This document shows positions 8,169 to 11,080 of a DNA stretch of 11,080 nucleotides, piece by piece (the first letter of the stretch is position 1; each line of letters opens with the position of its first letter). The DNA is from Monoraphidium neglectum (taxonomy: Eukaryota; Chlorophyta; Chlorophyceae; Sphaeropleales; Selenastraceae), in assembly GCF_000611645.1 (NCBI RefSeq), contig NW_014012009.1:1-11080 (forward strand), given 5' to 3'. Under the pieces are notes generated by a model. The model ran no database searches and was not told the origin of the DNA. It was given only the letters and a program-made list of their open reading frames with translations. The translations under genes and the position numbers were made by a program.

Positions 8169-9694
8169 ACGCTCGCGGCGTAGAAAATAGCAGCGGCTTT
8201 GTTTTTTGGGCCCATGATGCCGTCCGACCTCGCCTGCAGGCAAAGTTGATGGCGCAAAGGGGGCCGAGGCGTGGCCAGGTGCAGCAACGGTCCCCGTTCC
8301 CTCCGCAGCAGGACCGGTGCAGCGCGCTCACGAGCCACGCCGGTCGTGATTTTGTTGTGCGTCACGCCGTCACTTTCGGGCGGGCCCTTGCCCTTGCCTC
8401 CAGTCTTTTTGCCATGGGGCTGGCGGTGTATGCAGTGCGCCACAGGGCGCCACACGCCCAACCCATCTTGCCTGCTTCATGGCCCCTCACCCTTTGTGCG
8501 CACAAGCACACAGCTTTTGAGCGAGATGCGTTCATCCCTGTAATCACAACAACTGTAGTCATTTTTTTCATCACTATCAAGGACGTGGCAGAGGAATACG
8601 GGGAGAGATTGGTGCACGGGTCTACAGCTGTGTGAATATATGTGCGTTTCTATAGGGAGGTCCACAGTTCCTTGTGAAGGACTCTCGAAAATTTGGTACC
8701 ATACAACAGGGACAGGAGAGAGAAAGCTAGCCGGTGTTGTGGCGCCTGTGGTAGCTGATATGCTGAGGCCAAGGCAGTCGAGCGGTGTGAACCCTTCCCT
8801 GCGCGTGACTCGACAGCTTCTGCATAGCTGTTTCCATGTGGGCAGAACGCGACGAATATGCGCGGCCCGCTGGACCCTTATAAAACGACACCGGCAAGCT
8901 CTGTATGAACAATGCTGTTGGTGTAGACCGCAAGCAAACACTTGCTCACGCCTGCTGCAGCGAATTAGCGTAACTGCACCCTTCTCATCCCAATCCCTAG
9001 CACCACTCGCCGTTCTGTGGCGCAGTGGATGCTCTGTTTACGCGGTCTTTCGTCCAGGATGGGATGACCAGCGTATCTTGACACCCCCTGTCTACCGCCG
9101 CCACCCCGGTCATCCTGCAATGGGTATTTTGGCGGGCATGTTGGCGCGCAGTTGTTTGGAACCACGTGACTTTTGCCACGACGCCTTGTATAGGAGGACG
9201 AGTGCAGGGCAACGTCCCCTTGACAGGCAGCTACCCTTCGGCTCCTACGCTCGACACCTGGACACGTGTGAAAGCCACAAAGGTTAGATATACCGTGTTG
9301 CACCTTTGTTAGCTGATAGCTTGGCTCGATTGGCTCGGCGTTCAGCTTAGCATGAGCTGATCTCATCTTTGCGAATTGATCGTCATCATAGCCCCGTGCC
9401 GTGTCCATTCAAATCTAAACGTACAACTTTCTCTCTTTTGGTACACTTCGCACGGGACGCGACGCCCTTGGCTGGTTCAACCGTACTCCATCCGTGTCTT
9501 GCGGCCTGTAGACTGTTGCAGCGACGCCAGAAAGTCGGCAGGAGGTCCGCAGGACGTGCAGCTGTAGCTACGGGCTTCGTGGCGGTGGTGGCAAAAGCGT
9601 TGGTCTTGCAAAAGCGCCGGTCTCGGCACGCGCGCGCCGTGGCGCGGGGCAGCCGGGCGGCGCGGCGTTACGCCCAGGCAGCCAGTCGGTCGCC
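8169..9694. other. psbW 3' UTR and intergenic region upstream of the Ariadne gene
   Basis: From 8169 to about 8560 this is probably psbW 3' UTR. The remainder to 9694 has lower GC than the genes on either side and no recognisable gene. Open frames of 150-215 codons exist on both strands near 8640-9408, but their codons lack the G/C-ending bias of real genes here and their translations resemble no family I know. A TATAAAA at 8879-8885 is the best TATA match; it is 0.8 kb from the Ariadne start and may be chance. The last few hundred bases should contain the Ariadne promoter and 5' UTR. Confidence 0.55.
8539..8543 (+). terminator. TGTAA poly(A) signal of psbW
   Basis: TGTAA lies about 370 bases after the psbW stop and is the only copy I saw in this stretch. 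It is the usual chlorophyte signal, and the implied 3' UTR length is normal for the group. Cleavage would be expected 10-20 bases downstream. Confidence 0.5.
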
Positions 9695-10451
9695 ATGGAC
9701 AGTGATTACAGTGATGAAGGCTATGCGGGGTCATCGGAAGAGCAGGATGCGTCTCTGATGGACAGCGACGACGACTATGCGTTCGACAACGCAGCCGCGC
9801 CATTCTCTTCCAAGAGCAAGGTCGGGGCACCACGCAGCGTGGCGAGGGCGCATTTGTTGCGCGCTTGCTCGTGGCTGCAGCACACGGCTATGCCGCACGC
9901 ACGTCTTGGCAGGAACATTTACTCGTGGTCAAGAAAGCAGCAGGTGCGCGGCCGACGCCTCCTCCCCCCCACCCAAACAATCACCCCACCTCTTGTGCCC
10001 GCCTCGTGCAGGCGCAGTATGCTATCTTGAAGCGCGACGATATTGTACAGCGGCAGAAAAAGGCCATCTCTGAGGTGACCTCCATCCTGGGGCTCAACGA
10101 GGATGAGGCGACGCGCGTGCTGCGCAAGTTTAAATGGTGCGCGCGCCTGATGTGGCATGACGCCATGGGGAGGGCAAGACAAGGGGGTGTGGGGCTCTGC
10201 ACGTACTCATGGCAGAGGGTCGCTGCCAGAGCGGCTGGATTACAAACAACGCCCGTTGACTGCGTGTGCAGGCGCTCATCATCGCGGCACCCGTTGAACA
10301 GGCGCGCCCTGCCTTCACCCCCCCCCTTTGCCTGACCCCCAGGGACGTCAACCGTGTCAATGAGGAGTGGTTCAGTGACGTGGAGGCGGTGCGCAAGGCG
10401 GTGGGCATCCTGGAGGAGCCTGCGCCAGAGGGCCCCGGGGAGAGCAGCAAG
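9695..10451 (+). CDS. ARI: Ariadne-family RBR E3 ubiquitin ligase, N-terminal part, runs off the right edge
   Basis: Ariadne ligases accept ubiquitin from an E2 onto a RING2 cysteine and pass it to substrates, often with neddylated cullin-RING ligases. The start has a strong context (GCCATGG). Exons: 9695-9820, 10012-10136, 10343-10451. Residues 1-42 are the acidic head typical of the family (MDSDYSDEGYAG, then MDSDDDYAFD). Exon 2 gives AQYAILKRDDIVQRQKKAIS and EVTSILGLNEDEATRVLRKF; exon 3 continues DVNRVNEEWFSDVEAVRKAV. Together these match the Ariadne UBA-like region up to the linker (about residues 47-110). Intron 2 is phase 2, splitting the conserved Trp codon TG|G. The RING1, IBR and RING2 cysteines are not in the window. 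The exon 1 donor is uncertain: AAG|GTCGGG at 9820 gives a family-like join, while CAG|GTGCGC at 9943 is also in phase 0 and would add 41 residues. Confidence 0.88.
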
Positions 10452-11080
10452 GTGGGGGCCTCGGGATGGTGTGGCCCTGAGCCGGTCGGGAAGTGGGGGT
10501 GGATGAGTGTTGATTATGAGGTGCAGTCGCAGTTTGTGTTTGACTCATGCAACGTGGCTGCGGTACAGCGCATGAATCATTGTTGTTGCGAGCGTCTCCA
10601 TGTGGCGCGTTGGCTGGGCGGTTGTGCCGCTTGGCCGTTGCGGCCGCTGAGCGCTGGGACGATTCTGGGTGTGGTCTTTGGCAGGGGAAGGGCGGTGGGC
10701 GCCACCTGCACCGCGTGAGGGGGCTGCGCGTCAAACCCCACGTGCCATGTGCCGGGCAGGGAGCAGTTGTGCTGCCACCATATCGAGGAGTACAGCTCTT
10801 GATAGGGCAGGGCATCCGTGACTGCAAGGAACGCAGCCCGCGGCTTCAGCCACAGTCCCAGGCAATTGCACAGCCGTTTGTGCCACATCAAGGGCTTGGA
10901 TTGCGCCCAAGCGCACACCAACGGCTGCACGGCACCGCAGCACCCCCAAGCACCTCGTTGGCTGTGCGTCGCCCCTCAGCTTGCCACCTGTGTCATTGTC
11001 GTGGTCCACAGCCTACGCACTCTCAGATGTCCCCTCACGCGCTGCCACCTCTCTCCCTCGCACCCCCCCCCCCCCCCCCC
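10452..11080 (+). other. Probable long intron of the Ariadne gene, reaching the window edge
   Basis: After GAGAGCAGCAAG|GTGGGG the family predicts a RING1 exon with paired cysteines; none is found in any plus-strand frame to the end. I therefore read the last 629 bases as intron 3. A frame beginning with ATG at 10547 stays open for about 178 codons to the edge, with no recognisable motif, and opposite-strand open frames overlap it. The translation is low in complexity, so I do not call a gene. Confidence 0.55.
11063..11080 (+). repeat. Poly(C) run of at least 18 bases at the window edge
   Basis: An uninterrupted C run continues to the last base. It may be a long homopolymer in the Ariadne intron or the broken end of an assembly contig; shorter C runs, such as 13 bases at 4930-4942, occur elsewhere in the window. 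Confidence 0.9.

Noticed and set aside
8640..9287. 215-codon plus-strand open frame between psbW and the Ariadne gene
   Set aside because: Its codons lack the G/C third-position bias of the neighbouring genes, the translation shows no family motif, and overlapping open frames on the minus strand (near 8965-9408 and 8477-8941) look just as good.
9369..9758. 129-codon frame just upstream of and overlapping the Ariadne start
   Set aside because: Its Arg/Ala-rich translation has no family match, and it overlaps the well-supported Ariadne exon 1 in another frame.
10372..11009. Overlapping minus-strand open frames near the right edge
   Set aside because: Several frames are open together, one overlaps Ariadne exon 3 in antisense, and none shows a known domain.

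Overview
This looks like nuclear DNA of a GC-rich photosynthetic green alga. Trebouxiophyceae (Chlorella-like) is my best guess, but it is an inference. The support is spliced genes with GT-AG introns, strongly G/C third codon positions, TGTAA motifs downstream of stops (the usual chlorophyte poly(A) signal), and a nuclear psbW gene, which is restricted to the green lineage. Nothing in the window looks bacterial, viral or organellar, and I see no rRNA, tRNA, CRISPR array or transposon.

Layout, left to right. (1) Bases 1-985, minus strand: the 5' part of a ribose-phosphate pyrophosphokinase (PRPP synthetase) gene, three exons visible, running off the left edge. (2) 986-1568: a short head-to-head intergenic region that probably serves as promoter for genes 1 and 3. 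(3) 1590-5504, plus strand: a complete eight-exon gene for an ACOT9-type double-hotdog acyl-CoA thioesterase with a likely mitochondrial presequence, about 645 residues. (4) 5505-7302: 1.8 kb with no convincing gene, containing an unusual run of short perfect hairpins (6287-6374) and further GC hairpins near 6551, 6670 and 6797. (5) 7303-8168, plus strand: complete three-exon psbW, a 113-residue precursor of the small photosystem II subunit PsbW. (6) 8169-9694: psbW 3' UTR with TGTAA at 8539, then 1.1 kb of lower-GC DNA without a convincing gene. (7) 9695-10451, plus strand: the first three exons of an Ariadne-family RBR ubiquitin ligase; the RING1-IBR-RING2 part lies beyond the right edge, after an intron longer than 600 bases. 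The window ends in an 18-base C run.

The four genes do not form a pathway: plastid-type nucleotide precursor synthesis, mitochondrial acyl-CoA hydrolysis, a thylakoid protein and ubiquitin ligation. I found no new multi-gene system. The points most worth a second look are the hairpin cluster in the gene-free region, the low-complexity insertions inside the thioesterase, the complementary G and C runs in one of its introns, introns placed at targeting-peptide boundaries, and an ambiguous first donor in the Ariadne gene.
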